Assembly (NCBI RefSeq): GCF_000296835.1
Contig: NZ_CAKE01000002.1
Location: 124,001-188,000, forward strand
Direction: 5' to 3'
DNA: 64,000 bases
DNA from: Lactobacillus hominis DSM 23910 = CRBIP 24.179
Lineage (GTDB): Bacteria; Bacillota; Bacilli; Lactobacillales; Lactobacillaceae
How positions within the stretch are numbered: the stretch's first letter is position 1; the number at the start of each line of letters is the position of its first letter. The position numbers and the translations under genes were made by a program. This document shows, in pieces, positions 22,205 to 33,600 of the stretch. Below the pieces are notes generated by a model, which did not search any database, was not told the DNA's origin, and was given only the letters and a program-made list of their open reading frames with translations.

Positions 22205-22279
22205 TGGAGCGGAAGACGGGATTCGAACCCGCGACCCCCACCATGGCAAGGTGATGTTCTACCACTGAACTACTTCCGC
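22205..22279 (-). tRNA. tRNA-Gly (anticodon GCC)
   Basis: Acceptor GCGGAAG/CTTCCGC, D-arm TAGTTCAGTGGTAGAA, anticodon stem TCACC/GGTGG with loop TTGCCAT (anticodon GCC) and T-arm GCGGGTTCGAATCCCGT give a complete cloverleaf. The 3' CCA is encoded (22207-22205), unlike in the neighbouring tRNA-Pro. Confidence 0.97.
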
Positions 22280-22291
22280 AGTACATTTACT

Positions 22292-22349
22292 AGTATAGCA
22301 AAACATCTTTTGATTGCAAGCATTTTTTTGAAAAATTTTTCAAAAAAAT
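22292..22349 (-). promoter_or_regulatory. tRNA-Gly promoter with upstream A/T palindrome
   Basis: TTGCAA (22319-22314) and TATACT (22297-22292) on the minus strand are 16 bases apart. Directly upstream of the -35, positions 22349-22322 are a perfect 28-bp palindrome of A and T tracts (core AAAAATTTTT). A-tracts at this place commonly act as an UP element for stable RNA promoters. That role is inferred. Confidence 0.7.
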
Positions 22350-22372
22350 AGGCTGCCTTTTTAGACAACCTA
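22342..22372 (-). terminator. lysS terminator
   Basis: TAGGTTGTCT and AGGCAGCCTA pair over ten positions (two G-U) around AAAA, followed on the minus strand by seven T's. It ends the lysS transcript. Confidence 0.85.
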
Positions 22373-22383
22373 ATTTTATGAGA

Positions 22384-23955
<1,572 letters not shown>

Positions 23956-24957
23956 TTAATGTTTTTGCCTTGCTTCATATTTTTCCACAAAATCATCTAG
24001 TAAGTCAAAAACTTCTTGTTTAGTCCAAACATCATTTATTTTAGCACGAGTACGAGCAGAACGGGGAATTCCCTTTAGATAGTATGCAGCTTGACGTCTA
24101 AATTCAGGAACAGCAATCTTTTCGCCTTTAAGTTCAATTAAGCCATTTAATTGCTGTTTAGCAGTTTCTACCTTTTGCGCCACAGTTTGTTCTGGTAGCT
24201 TTTCACCAGTATCTAAGTAGTGAACCATATCTTTTAAAATCCATGGATTTCCTAAAGCTGCTCTTCCCACCATAACTGCAGTTGCTCCAACTTCATCTAG
24301 CATTTGCTTAGCTTTTTCAGGAGTAGTTACATCCCCATTTCCAATAAACGGAATCGACAAATGGTCCGCAACGTCTTTTAAAGTTTCCCAATCTGCTTCA
24401 CCCATGTACATTTGCTTTCTAGTCCTGCCGTGCATAGCTACTGCACTAGCGCCAGCTTCTTGAGCTGCTAAAGCATTTTCGACAGCGAATATATGACGTT
24501 GATCCCAACCGGTTCTCATTTTTACTGTAACTGGCTTTTTGACATTTCTGACTACAGCATGCACCATTTGATAAATCTTATTTGGATCAAGTAACCACTT
24601 AGCGCCTGCATCGGTTTTAGTAACCTTGGGCACAGGACAGCCCATATTGATATTGATAATATCTGCCGCTGTATTTTCATCAACATAGTGAGCAGCTTGG
24701 ACTAAAGTTTCTTCACTACCACCAAAGATTTGAATACTCATTGGGTGTTCACGAGGATCAACTTGCAGCATGCTCAAAGTTTTTTTATTACGATAAATAA
24801 TGCCGTGATCAGAAATCATTTCACAGACAACTAATCCGGCACCGAATTCTTTACACACCACTCTAAAAGCAGCATTAGAAATACCTGCCATTGGAGCAAC
24901 AACAACTTGATTTGGAATCTCAATTTCTCTAATTTTCCAGCTTTTACTCACATGCAT
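23956..24957 (-). CDS. dusB: tRNA-dihydrouridine synthase B
   Basis: Dus enzymes are flavoproteins that reduce uridines in the tRNA D-loop. The ATG at 24957, with AAAGGAG five bases ahead, gives 333 residues. A TIM barrel opens with VVAPMAGISNAAFR; the catalytic cysteine is in NINMGCPVPKV and the FMN-binding region is GNGDVTTPEKAKQML. An earlier in-frame ATG (24990) has no ribosome binding site. The hslO-dusB-lysS arrangement is common in lactobacilli. Confidence 0.95.
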   Translation of the reverse strand: MHVSKSWKIREIEIPNQVVVAPMAGISNAAFRVVCKEFGAGLVVCEMISDHGIIYRNKKTLSMLQVDPREHPMSIQIFGGSEETLVQAAHYVDENTAADIININMGCPVPKVTKTDAGAKWLLDPNKIYQMVHAVVRNVKKPVTVKMRTGWDQRHIFAVENALAAQEAGASAVAMHGRTRKQMYMGEADWETLKDVADHLSIPFIGNGDVTTPEKAKQMLDEVGATAVMVGRAALGNPWILKDMVHYLDTGEKLPEQTVAQKVETAKQQLNGLIELKGEKIAVPEFRRQAAYYLKGIPRSARTRAKINDVWTKQEVFDLLDDFVEKYEARQKH

Positions 24958-25028
24958 ACTCCTTTCAAAATCACTAAACAATTCTACCAAAAAAGCAACT
25001 ATTAGACTATCTTTTTGTTAGTAACTAT

Positions 25029-25907
25029 TTAATCTTTTTGTTCAGCTAAAATTTTCTTTAATTCATCTTCTGAAAAATGATATTTATTTTTGCAAAAACG
25101 GCAAACCAATTCAGCTCCATGATCTTTTTCAATCATTTCTTTTAAGTCCGCTGGCTTTAAAGTTTTCAAAATATCAGTATATTTTTCTTTAGAACAATCA
25201 CATGCAAAAGCAACTTCTTGTTTATCTAAGATTTTACAATCATCGCCTAAGATTTGCTCGGCTAATTTTTCCGGAGTCAAGCCATCAAGAAGCAAAGTAG
25301 ACAAATGCGGCAATTGTTTAATCTTCTTTTCTACTTTTGCCAGCAATTCATCACTTGCTCCTGGCAAAGCCTGCATCATGAAGCCGCCAGCTGCTCCAAT
25401 TGAATTATTTGGTTCAACAAAAACTGACAATCCAACCGCAGATGGAATTTGTTCTGACTTAGCCAAATAATATGTAAAGTCTTCAGCTATTTCGCCACTA
25501 ACAATTGGAACTTCACCTGTGTATGGCTTATTTAGGCCTAAATCTTTGGTTACTTGAAGCCATCCTTGACCAACCGCTTTAGCAACATCGATATGACCAT
25601 CTTTTCTTGGCGGAAGAGCAATATGTGGATTTTGAACAAATCCTTTTACTTTTAAATCAGCTTTTGCAGTTACCACACAGGCTCCCACTGGTCCATTACC
25701 TAGTAATCTTACAGTTAATTCATCTTTATCTTTTAACAAGGCTCCTGCCAAAAGTAAACTTCCAATCATCGTTCTGCCCAAAACAGCCGATGATGCACTC
25801 CAAGTATCATGACGCTTTTGTGCTTCGTTTACTAAGTCCTTAGCAGTTATTGCAAGAAAACGGAGATTTTTTGTTTTATCAATCGCTTTAATTAAATAAT
25901 CATTCAT
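25029..25907 (-). CDS. hslO: 33 kDa redox-regulated chaperone Hsp33
   Basis: Hsp33 is a cytoplasmic holdase activated by oxidation of a zinc-bound cysteine cluster. The 293-residue product starts MNDYLIKAIDKTKNLRFLAI and has the zinc ligands as CDC near residue 238 and CRFC near residue 270. The chosen ATG at 25907 has AGAGGA upstream. A longer frame to 25946 would run through the ftsH terminator and is rejected. It lies after ftsH as in many Firmicutes. Confidence 0.95.
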   Translation of the reverse strand: MNDYLIKAIDKTKNLRFLAITAKDLVNEAQKRHDTWSASSAVLGRTMIGSLLLAGALLKDKDELTVRLLGNGPVGACVVTAKADLKVKGFVQNPHIALPPRKDGHIDVAKAVGQGWLQVTKDLGLNKPYTGEVPIVSGEIAEDFTYYLAKSEQIPSAVGLSVFVEPNNSIGAAGGFMMQALPGASDELLAKVEKKIKQLPHLSTLLLDGLTPEKLAEQILGDDCKILDKQEVAFACDCSKEKYTDILKTLKPADLKEMIEKDHGAELVCRFCKNKYHFSEDELKKILAEQKD

Positions 25908-25920
25908 TTTGTTTCCTCTA

Positions 25921-25950
25921 AAAAAAATAGAGCTTAATAGCTCCATTTTT
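25921..25950 (-). terminator. ftsH terminator
   Basis: GGAGCT/AGCTCT with loop ATTA, followed by ATTTTTTTT on the minus strand, lies just after the ftsH stop and directly before the hslO ribosome binding site. The short stem suggests partial read-through into hslO. Confidence 0.7.
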
Positions 25951-25954
25951 AATC

Positions 25955-28123
25955 TTATTCTTTATCATCTGTACTGTCACTAGAAGTGTGTTTGTTTGAA
26001 TCACTATCTTGTGCATCTTCAGATTTCTTGTCTGCATCCTCATTTTCAGATGGAGGATTCAATGGAATATCATCGATATTTCTGTGATCATCTGGAAGTG
26101 GATGAATATCTTCTTTATCATCCTTGCTTTCAGTTTCTTCACGTTGATGATCGCGTTTTTCCATTGCAGCTTTGGCTTCTTCATAAGTTGAAGCTTTATT
26201 TTCACTTGGAAATTCACTATCATCGTTTTCTGGCATCTTACCAGTCTTAAACAATGAAAGAATTTGCTTTTCATTCAAAGTTTCATACTTAAGAAGAGCT
26301 TCAGCAATGACTTTATGAGTTTCTCTGTGAGATTTAATAATCTCAACGGCCTTGTCATAACCTTCATCAAGAATCTTCTTAACAGCCTCATCAATCTTAG
26401 CTGCAGTAGCTTCACTATATGGTTTTACACCAAATTCGCCTTGCATACTTGGAGATTCTAATTCAGTCATTCCGACATCAGTCATACCGTATTGAGTAAC
26501 CATGCTGCGTGCAATGTTAGTTGCTTGTTCAAAGTCGTTTGAAGCACCAGTTGATTTATCACCAACTACGATTTCTTCACCGGCACGACCACCCATTAAT
26601 CCAGCTACTTGTTCCATTAATTGGTGTCTAGTAAGCAAGTTTTCATCTTCCTTAGGAAGCATGATGTTGTATCCGCCAGCTCTACCACGGGGAACAATAG
26701 TAACCTTACGCACAGTTCTTGAATCGCTTAAAACTAATCCAACAATTGCGTGACCAGCTTCGTGGAAAGCAACGCGTTTTCTTTCTGATGCAGAAATAAC
26801 TGTATCTTTCTTAGCGGGTCCAGCAATAACTCTATCTTCTGCTTCATCAATATCAGATGCTGTAATTTCTGTCTTATTACGTCTAGCAGCAACTAAAGCC
26901 GCTTCGTTCAAGACGTTTTCAAGATCTGCACCAACAAAGCCTGGAGTTTGACGAGCCACTTCTTTCAAATCAACGTCTGAAGCAAGTGGTTTATTTTTAG
27001 CATGGACTCTTAAGATTGCTTCACGACCTTTTACGTCTGGACGACCAACTAAAACCTTACGGTCAAAACGACCTGGACGCAATAAAGCAGGGTCAAGGAC
27101 GTCGGAACGGTTAGTAGCTGCCATAACAATGACACCTTCATCGCCTTCAAAACCATCCATTTCAACAAGCAATTGGTTTAAAGTTTGTTCACGTTCGTCA
27201 TGTCCACCGCCAACACCGTTGCCACGTTTACGTCCAACGGCATCGATTTCGTCGATGAAGATGATACTTGGAGCATTCTTTTTTGCAGTTTCAAACAAAT
27301 CACGAACACGAGATGCACCAACACCGACAAACATTTCAACAAAGTCTGATCCAGAAATTGAATAAAATGGTACGCCAGCTTCACCAGCAACCGCACGTGC
27401 TAGTAAAGTTTTACCAGTACCCGGAGGACCCTCAAGCAATACACCAGCCGGAATTCTAGCGCCTAACTTAGTGTATTTGGATGGATTCTTCAAGAATTCA
27501 ACAATTTCAACAAGTTCTTGCTTTTCTTCTTCTTCACCAGCTACGTCAGAAAAACGAACTTTATTTTTACTTGGATCTTGTGGTTTAACATGAGACTTAC
27601 CAAAGCTCATCATGCCACCGCCACGGCCTTGTCCACCTTGGTTCATCATCATCCAAAGCATTACGATGAAGATTAAAGTGGGTACAAGCATTACGATAGT
27701 GGAAATCCAAGTACCTGATTGAGATTCCCCTTGGCCAGAAATTGTAGCTCCAGATTTTTGAGCTAAATTAGAAACGTTCTTAACCATGGAATCATTTTGC
27801 AACATTGTAGTACTGAAGCGATCTACGCTTGAATTACCAGTTGCGCTACCAAAGAAGTCTAAACTATTATTCTTTTGATTCTTAGCTTTATGTGCTGATT
27901 TATAAGTTCCAGTTACGGTGTAAACACCGTTAGCTGGCTGAATATTGATGCTCTTGACTTTATTAGCCTTCAAATCCTTAACAAGAGTTGAATAACTAAT
28001 ATTTTCTGAGGAACCGCCTGATCCTGATCCACCTACGAACCAGTTAATTCCTCCCAAGAGGATCACGAAAACCAAAATATAGAAAAGACCGTTTGATAGC
28101 AGCCTATTTCTTCTATTTTTCAT
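25955..28123 (-). CDS. ftsH: ATP-dependent zinc metalloprotease FtsH
   Basis: FtsH is a membrane-anchored hexameric AAA protease that degrades damaged membrane and regulatory proteins. The 722-residue product has an N-terminal membrane segment (~11-29), an extracellular domain, a second membrane segment (~142-163), Walker A GPPGTGKT near 231, the AAA second region of homology, and the zinc site HEAGH near 452. The last ~80 residues are highly acidic and low-complexity, longer than in Bacillus. It lies downstream of tilS without the usual hpt gene between them. Confidence 0.97.
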   Translation of the reverse strand: MKNRRNRLLSNGLFYILVFVILLGGINWFVGGSGSGGSSENISYSTLVKDLKANKVKSINIQPANGVYTVTGTYKSAHKAKNQKNNSLDFFGSATGNSSVDRFSTTMLQNDSMVKNVSNLAQKSGATISGQGESQSGTWISTIVMLVPTLIFIVMLWMMMNQGGQGRGGGMMSFGKSHVKPQDPSKNKVRFSDVAGEEEEKQELVEIVEFLKNPSKYTKLGARIPAGVLLEGPPGTGKTLLARAVAGEAGVPFYSISGSDFVEMFVGVGASRVRDLFETAKKNAPSIIFIDEIDAVGRKRGNGVGGGHDEREQTLNQLLVEMDGFEGDEGVIVMAATNRSDVLDPALLRPGRFDRKVLVGRPDVKGREAILRVHAKNKPLASDVDLKEVARQTPGFVGADLENVLNEAALVAARRNKTEITASDIDEAEDRVIAGPAKKDTVISASERKRVAFHEAGHAIVGLVLSDSRTVRKVTIVPRGRAGGYNIMLPKEDENLLTRHQLMEQVAGLMGGRAGEEIVVGDKSTGASNDFEQATNIARSMVTQYGMTDVGMTELESPSMQGEFGVKPYSEATAAKIDEAVKKILDEGYDKAVEIIKSHRETHKVIAEALLKYETLNEKQILSLFKTGKMPENDDSEFPSENKASTYEEAKAAMEKRDHQREETESKDDKEDIHPLPDDHRNIDDIPLNPPSENEDADKKSEDAQDSDSNKHTSSDSTDDKE

Positions 28124-28161
28124 ATTGAACCTCCATGAAGTTTCTCGGAATTACTCTCAAA

Positions 28162-28170
28162 ATTTTACCA
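28162..28170 (-). promoter_or_regulatory. ftsH promoter (extended -10)
   Basis: On the minus strand TGGTAAAAT (28170-28162) is an extended -10 (TGn plus TAAAAT) about 40 bases before the ftsH start. No good -35 is present, which fits an extended -10 promoter. Confidence 0.5.
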
Positions 28171-28191
28171 TAAAAATCAAATTTTCCCTAA

Positions 28192-29490
28192 TCATTTAAA
28201 CGAATCTTCACAATTTGAGAAAATATTATATCGAATATATTTTTTATCAAATTTTTGCCACTGATAGACATGTTCAACAAATAAAATTTGCTGGTTATTT
28301 TTGATAGCTAAGCATCGATTTCTAAGCTGTTTTGGAATACCGACTTCAGCAAATTTTTTCTTAGATTTTGCTTGTTTATCATTTGCAAGCTCAAGTTTCT
28401 CACCTGCAATAACGCTGCCAGCTTTTAGCTGCAAATTAGGTTCATTATAAAAAAAACCTACTGTCTGCATCTGAGGAACCTTTTCTTTTAAAGATACAAG
28501 ATACTTTTTTCCTCTAAATAAGAATTCTTTATCTAATTGAATCGGTTGCATAGGACTATCTGCAAATTTATTTTTGGTGATAAAAAATCTATGACGATAA
28601 AAGAAAATACTAAAGCCATCTTTTTGCCAAATATTTTCATCTATCTCGCTAAAGTGAACTTGCTGATGCCATTTATTTAAAATTAACCACTCAAAATATC
28701 GCCTTTTTTGCTCAAGCGACAGGCCACTTAAATCCGCCATATTTCCAGTTATACTATCTAAAAAATAGCTTGGTGCCTTAATTGATGAAAACAAACTACT
28801 TTGATCATTTTCTAGCTCATCTTCACTTTCAAGAAAACGCATCGCATTTTTCACTAAGCCAGAATTTTCTTTTTTTAGCAGTGGCACTATATGGTGTCGA
28901 ATTCGATTGCGCAATACATCATCTTCAAAATTAGTTTGATCTTGAATAAAATCAATTTTATTTTTCTCATCGTACTGCTCTAATTCCTGCTTTGACCAAT
29001 ATAGTAGCGGTCGCAATACACTGGCTTGTCCAAATTTTCCAATCTGAATCAGTGAATTCATTTCTTGAACTCTACCTGAACGTACAAATTTAAGCAAAAT
29101 ATTTTCAATTAAATCATCCCCATGATGAGCAGTTAATAAATAATCAATCTGCTCACTAGCAATAATTTCTTTAAAAAAATCATACCGAAACTTACGTGCA
29201 GCCGCTTCTATTCCTACTTGTGGCTGCAGATCTTTTGCCCACTTCTTGTGATAAATTCTTAAATTATACTTTTGACAATAACGATCTAATAACTCATTTT
29301 CTAAGTAACTATCGCGTCTTAAATTGTGATCCACATGCCCTACAACGATTTGCAATTCAGGCTGTGGCACTAACTTACGCATCATATCCAGTAGTGCCAT
29401 AGAATCTGGCCCTGCACTAGTAGCAATTAAAAACTTTTTTTGATTAATAGCTAAATCATTTTTAGCAAAAAAATCTGCTAGTTTTTTCAT
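28192..29490 (-). CDS. tilS: tRNA(Ile)-lysidine synthetase
   Basis: TilS converts the CAU anticodon wobble base of tRNA-Ile2 to lysidine so that it reads AUA. The ATG at 29490 (GAGGA upstream) gives 432 residues. The PP-loop SAGPDS is near residue 30, and the catalytic VGHVDHNLR and TAHHGDDLIENILLKFVRSGR segments follow. A C-terminal substrate-binding domain makes up the rest. Frames beginning further upstream overlap the preceding terminator. An essential gene in its usual neighbourhood. Confidence 0.95.
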   Translation of the reverse strand: MKKLADFFAKNDLAINQKKFLIATSAGPDSMALLDMMRKLVPQPELQIVVGHVDHNLRRDSYLENELLDRYCQKYNLRIYHKKWAKDLQPQVGIEAAARKFRYDFFKEIIASEQIDYLLTAHHGDDLIENILLKFVRSGRVQEMNSLIQIGKFGQASVLRPLLYWSKQELEQYDEKNKIDFIQDQTNFEDDVLRNRIRHHIVPLLKKENSGLVKNAMRFLESEDELENDQSSLFSSIKAPSYFLDSITGNMADLSGLSLEQKRRYFEWLILNKWHQQVHFSEIDENIWQKDGFSIFFYRHRFFITKNKFADSPMQPIQLDKEFLFRGKKYLVSLKEKVPQMQTVGFFYNEPNLQLKAGSVIAGEKLELANDKQAKSKKKFAEVGIPKQLRNRCLAIKNNQQILFVEHVYQWQKFDKKYIRYNIFSNCEDSFK

Positions 29491-29502
29491 AAGTTTCCTC
29501 AT

Positions 29503-29529
29503 AAAAAAAGCGACCAACCGGTCACTTTA
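29503..29529 (-). terminator. terminator overlapping the end of the S1-domain gene
   Basis: AAAGTGACC/GGTCGCTTT with loop GGTT, followed by seven T's, on the minus strand. It overlaps the stop codon of the S1-domain gene and lies just before the tilS ribosome binding site. Confidence 0.75.
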
Positions 29530-29874
29530 ATCAATATTTTCTTTTAATGTCTTAATTTCACGTCTTGAATCATTAAGTAATTCAGTTAAGCTTTTAGAAA
29601 AATCCGCCTTATTATTATAACTATTAGTTGGATCAATCAAGTCAGGATCATTGACTCTAGCTAAAGATAAGGCGATTTTTCCACGGTAGTTATTAAAAAT
29701 AACTACTCGAATTTCATCGCCTTGACTAATCTTTTTCCGTTGACTTGCCCATTTATCGCCAAAATCTTTGTGATGAATCAAGCCATGGTGATGGTGAGGC
29801 AAATCAACAAAAACACCGAGTTCAGTAACATTATTAACTTTTCCGGTAATTCTTAATCCAATCGGAAATTTCAT
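29527..29874 (-). CDS. S1 RNA-binding domain protein (YabR-like)
   Basis: The 115-residue product is a single S1 domain: GLRITGKVNNVTELGVFVDL opens the OB fold, followed by HHHHGLIHHKDFGDKW and IALSLARVNDPDL. The last 35 residues are charged. Its ATG shares one base with the divIC stop (TAATG). It corresponds in position and type to Bacillus yabR, next to divIC. Binding to RNA is inferred from the fold, and the target is unknown. Confidence 0.85.
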   Translation of the reverse strand: MKFPIGLRITGKVNNVTELGVFVDLPHHHHGLIHHKDFGDKWASQRKKISQGDEIRVVIFNNYRGKIALSLARVNDPDLIDPTNSYNNKADFSKSLTELLNDSRREIKTLKENID

Positions 29875-30251
29875 TAATTATTATCCTCTTTTTCTGGGAT
29901 ATTATAAATTGCCTCTCCAGGCTTAGAATAATAGAACTTGTAGCGAATTACCTTGCCAACATAGTTAGGGTCTTTTAAATCTTTACTTTGAGCTTCAAGC
30001 TTTTTACTCTTTTGCTTAATCTTATTTAATTGAACGCGACTTGCTTCAACTTGAGAATTAATACGATTAGTTTGAACATGGACCATAATTAATTGAATGC
30101 CAAAAAAGACGAAGATAATGGCAAAAATTGCAAATATTCTATTTCTACGTACTCGATGTACTTCTTTAACTTTTCGTGCTGCTTTTCTTTGCAGGCGTGC
30201 AATTCTTTCTTCGTCGCTTAAAGCATTATAAATTCTAGGGCCCTTGTTCAT
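29874..30251 (-). CDS. divIC: cell division protein DivIC/FtsB-like
   Basis: DivIC/FtsB is a bitopic divisome protein that works with FtsL and DivIB to activate septal wall synthesis. The 125-residue product has a basic cytoplasmic start, one membrane segment (~41-60, IFAIFAIIFVFFGIQLIMV), a coiled coil (~65-92) and a short external domain with a YYSKPGEAIYNIPE end. Its place between the S4 gene and the S1 gene matches the Bacillus order. Confidence 0.9.
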   Translation of the reverse strand: MNKGPRIYNALSDEERIARLQRKAARKVKEVHRVRRNRIFAIFAIIFVFFGIQLIMVHVQTNRINSQVEASRVQLNKIKQKSKKLEAQSKDLKDPNYVGKVIRYKFYYSKPGEAIYNIPEKEDNN

Positions 30252-30352
30252 GAGCTTAACCCACCTTCATTAATTTTGACTAATAACATGATAATTAAAT
30301 TTTATTTCATTATACAACACTCTTAATATAACACCTATTTAAAGAAATGTCA

Positions 30353-30595
30353 TTAGTCAATTAGCTCATATAGGTCACTTGCTTCAGCTTTTTTTGTAGT
30401 TTCTCTAAGATCACGAACTTTAGCCTTTAACTGTTTATTTCCGAAACCGATTTCAATAACGTCGCCCAATTTCACATCATAGCTAGACTTTACTACCCGG
30501 TCATTTACTTTCACTCTGCCTTGATCAGCCATTTCTTTAGCGACAGTACGTCTTTTTACTAATCTAGAAACTTTTAAAAATTTATCTATTCTCAT
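30353..30595 (-). CDS. rqcP: S4-domain RNA-binding protein RqcP
   Basis: RqcP (YabO in Bacillus) binds stalled 50S subunits and helps RqcH add alanine tails during ribosome-associated quality control. The 80-residue product is an S4 domain: MRIDKFLKVSRLVKRRTVAKEM followed by GRVKVNDRVVKSSYDVKLGD. The ATG at 30595 has AGGTG six bases upstream. A GTG three codons earlier lies inside that site and is rejected. It follows mfd closely. Confidence 0.88.
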   Translation of the reverse strand: MRIDKFLKVSRLVKRRTVAKEMADQGRVKVNDRVVKSSYDVKLGDVIEIGFGNKQLKAKVRDLRETTKKAEASDLYELID

Positions 30596-30607
30596 ATTTT
30601 TCACCTA

Positions 30608-33600
30608 TTATCTTTGTACAATTTCTTGTACTTTATTTAAAAACTCTTTTATTTCATTGAATAACTGTCTAGAAGACATCTTATCTGACACTTCTAAAAC
30701 GACATTCATCCTTTGTTTCGGATCCATATTCACACGCGCACGCATCGTGACATGTTCCAAAGCTTTGAAGACATTGGGTCCTTCAAGTTCTTGCGTTGCC
30801 TTATTATTAAAAATAATTTGAATATGTTTATCTTTTTGCACAATACTTAAAGCTTGTGCTTTATCTGCCTCAGCTTTCAAAGTAGAAACATTTAACAGAT
30901 TTTCCACTGCAACTGGGTAATCTCCAAAACGATCAATCAATTCATCTGCAATTTCATCAGCCTGCTTACGAGTATCAATTTCTTTAATTCGCTTGTAAAA
31001 TTCAATCTTTTGCTCTTGATCGCCAATATAATCATCAGGAATATAGGCTTCAAAATCAAACTGAACTTCAGCATTAGTCTTAGCAATGATTTTTTGTCCC
31101 TTTCTCTTTTTAACTGCTTCATCTAGCATTTGAGAATATAAATCATAACCGACGCTGTCAATAAAGCCATGTTGCTGCTGACCAAGCATATTTCCTGCTC
31201 CACGAATTGACAAATCACGCATAGCAATTTTAAAGCCAGATCCTAATTCCGTAAAATCTCGAATGGCGCTTAATCGTTTTTCGCCAACTTCGGTCAAAAC
31301 CTTATTAGGTTGGTACAAAAAATATGCATAAGCTAGTCGCGCGCTACGACCAATGCGTCCGCGCAGTTGATATAACTGACTTAAGCCATAGCGGTCTGCA
31401 TCTTCGACAATCAAAGTATTAGCATTTGGCATATCAACTCCAGTTTCAATAATGGTCGTCGTTACCAAAATATCAAATTCATTTTTGACAAAACGATACA
31501 TGATATCTTCTAGTTGATTTTCACTCATTCGGCCATGGATATATTCAATTTTGGCTTCTGGGATTAATTCTTGCAGCTGACTAACCACCTTATCAATGTC
31601 ATCAATTCGATTATGCAAGAAAAAGACTTGACCATTACGTTTCATTTCACGCAAACAAGCTTCGCGGACGATACTTGGCATCTCTTCCATTACGTAAGTC
31701 TGGATTGGATAACGGTTAGTCGGCGGAGTTTCCATAACAGATAAATCTCTAACGCCAACCATCGACATATGCAAAGTTCTAGGAATCGGCGTAGCCGTTA
31801 GCGTCAAGACATCGATATTAGCCTTTAGCTGTTTTAATCTTTCCTTGTGCTTAACACCAAAGCGCTGCTCTTCATCAATGATTAATAAGCCTAAGTCCTT
31901 AAATTTTACGTCTTTAGACAAAATTCTGTGTGTTCCAACCACAATGTCAATTTGCCCATCTTTGAGCTTTTCTATGATTTCTTTAGCCTCGCTATCGCTT
32001 TGAAAACGTGATAGCATTGCTGCTCTGACTGGAAAATCTTTGAAACGGTCCTGCATTGTTTCAAAGTGCTGCTGAGCTAAAATCGTAGTTGGCACTAAAA
32101 AAGCAACTTGTTTACCATCACGAATTGCTTTAAAAGCTGCTCGCAATGCAACTTCTGTTTTACCAAAACCAACGTCGCCAACAACTAAGCGATCCATCGG
32201 ACGAGGTGATTCCATATCTGCTTTAATTTCTTTAATCGATCGAACTTGATCTGCAGTTGCTTGATATGGAAATGAATCTTCAAAAGCTCTTTGCAATTCA
32301 TCGTCTTTACTAAAAGCATATCCTTTTTCTGATTCACGCTTTGCATATAAGTCAATCAGGTCGTCCGCAATATCTTCAACTTTAGACTGGACCCGCTTTT
32401 TAGTTTTCGCCCATTCGCTGCCGCCTAATTTATTAATATGTGGCACGCGTCCTTCAGAAGCTACGTATTTTTGTACTAAGCCTAATTGATCGGCAGGAAC
32501 AAACAATTGATCATGATGCTGATAAGTAATCGTGATATAGTCGCGCTTTTTGCCATCAACTTCTAGCGTTTTAATTCCTTCAAAACGGCCAATTCCGTGA
32601 TTGACGTGAACTACATAGTCGCCTGGCTTAAGTTCAGTATAATTTCTTAATCTTTGTGCATTTTCTAAAGTCTTAATCCGCTTTTTGTGGTGTTTTTTCT
32701 GATTGAATAATTCGCGCTCAGTAATATAAATTAAGTTTACGGTTGGCAGATTAAATCCAGTCTGAAAATCACCAATAATTATTTGAGTTTGTCCTTCTTG
32801 AATTTGATCTGCACTGACAATCGGAATATCCAACCCATAATCGACAAAATTTTGCTGAATTTGTTGGGATCGCAATTTAGAGTCAGCTTGAATAACCACG
32901 GTTTGCTTTTGAGTGTGAAATCTTTTTACCTCAGTCTTAATTAAAGGCATCTGACTAAAGAACTGCTCAACTTCGCGGCTAGTAAAGTTCAGCAATTGAT
33001 CAAACTTTAATCTCCCCATCCCTTTTTGGAATAAAGAAAAATACAATCGATTTTGCTTTGACTTTCTTAAGACATTTGTAAAATTGCTGCGCAATTTCTG
33101 ACTATCAAGCATTGCTCCAGCTTTAATTTCTTCAGAGATAAAGCTTTCATTTTGAGCATCAACGTCATTAACGTTTTTTTGAATTAAAGGCCAATCATCA
33201 AATAAAAGTAGGCCATCATCTGCTAAATAATCTAAAAGAGAATATGATTTTGGCAGTAAATAATCTACTAAAAATGAATAATTTTCAGGTAAATGTCCCT
33301 GCTTTAAATCATCTAAGGGCAAAGAAAAATGATTGTTGACCGCCTTTTCATCAGCTGTAGAATCTTGAATATCTTTCTCAATTTTTTTCACGGCCTCTGC
33401 AATATCGTCTTGAGAAAAAACACGGTCCAAAGCTGAACTAATCGATACTTGTTCAATACTTTCTAAACTTCTTTGCGTTGCCGCATCAAAACGTTTAATC
33501 GTATCTATTTCATCGCCGAAAAATTCAATTCGCACTGGATCTTGATTTTGCAATGGATAAATATCTAAAATATCCCCACGCAAAGCGAATTCTCCTGGAC

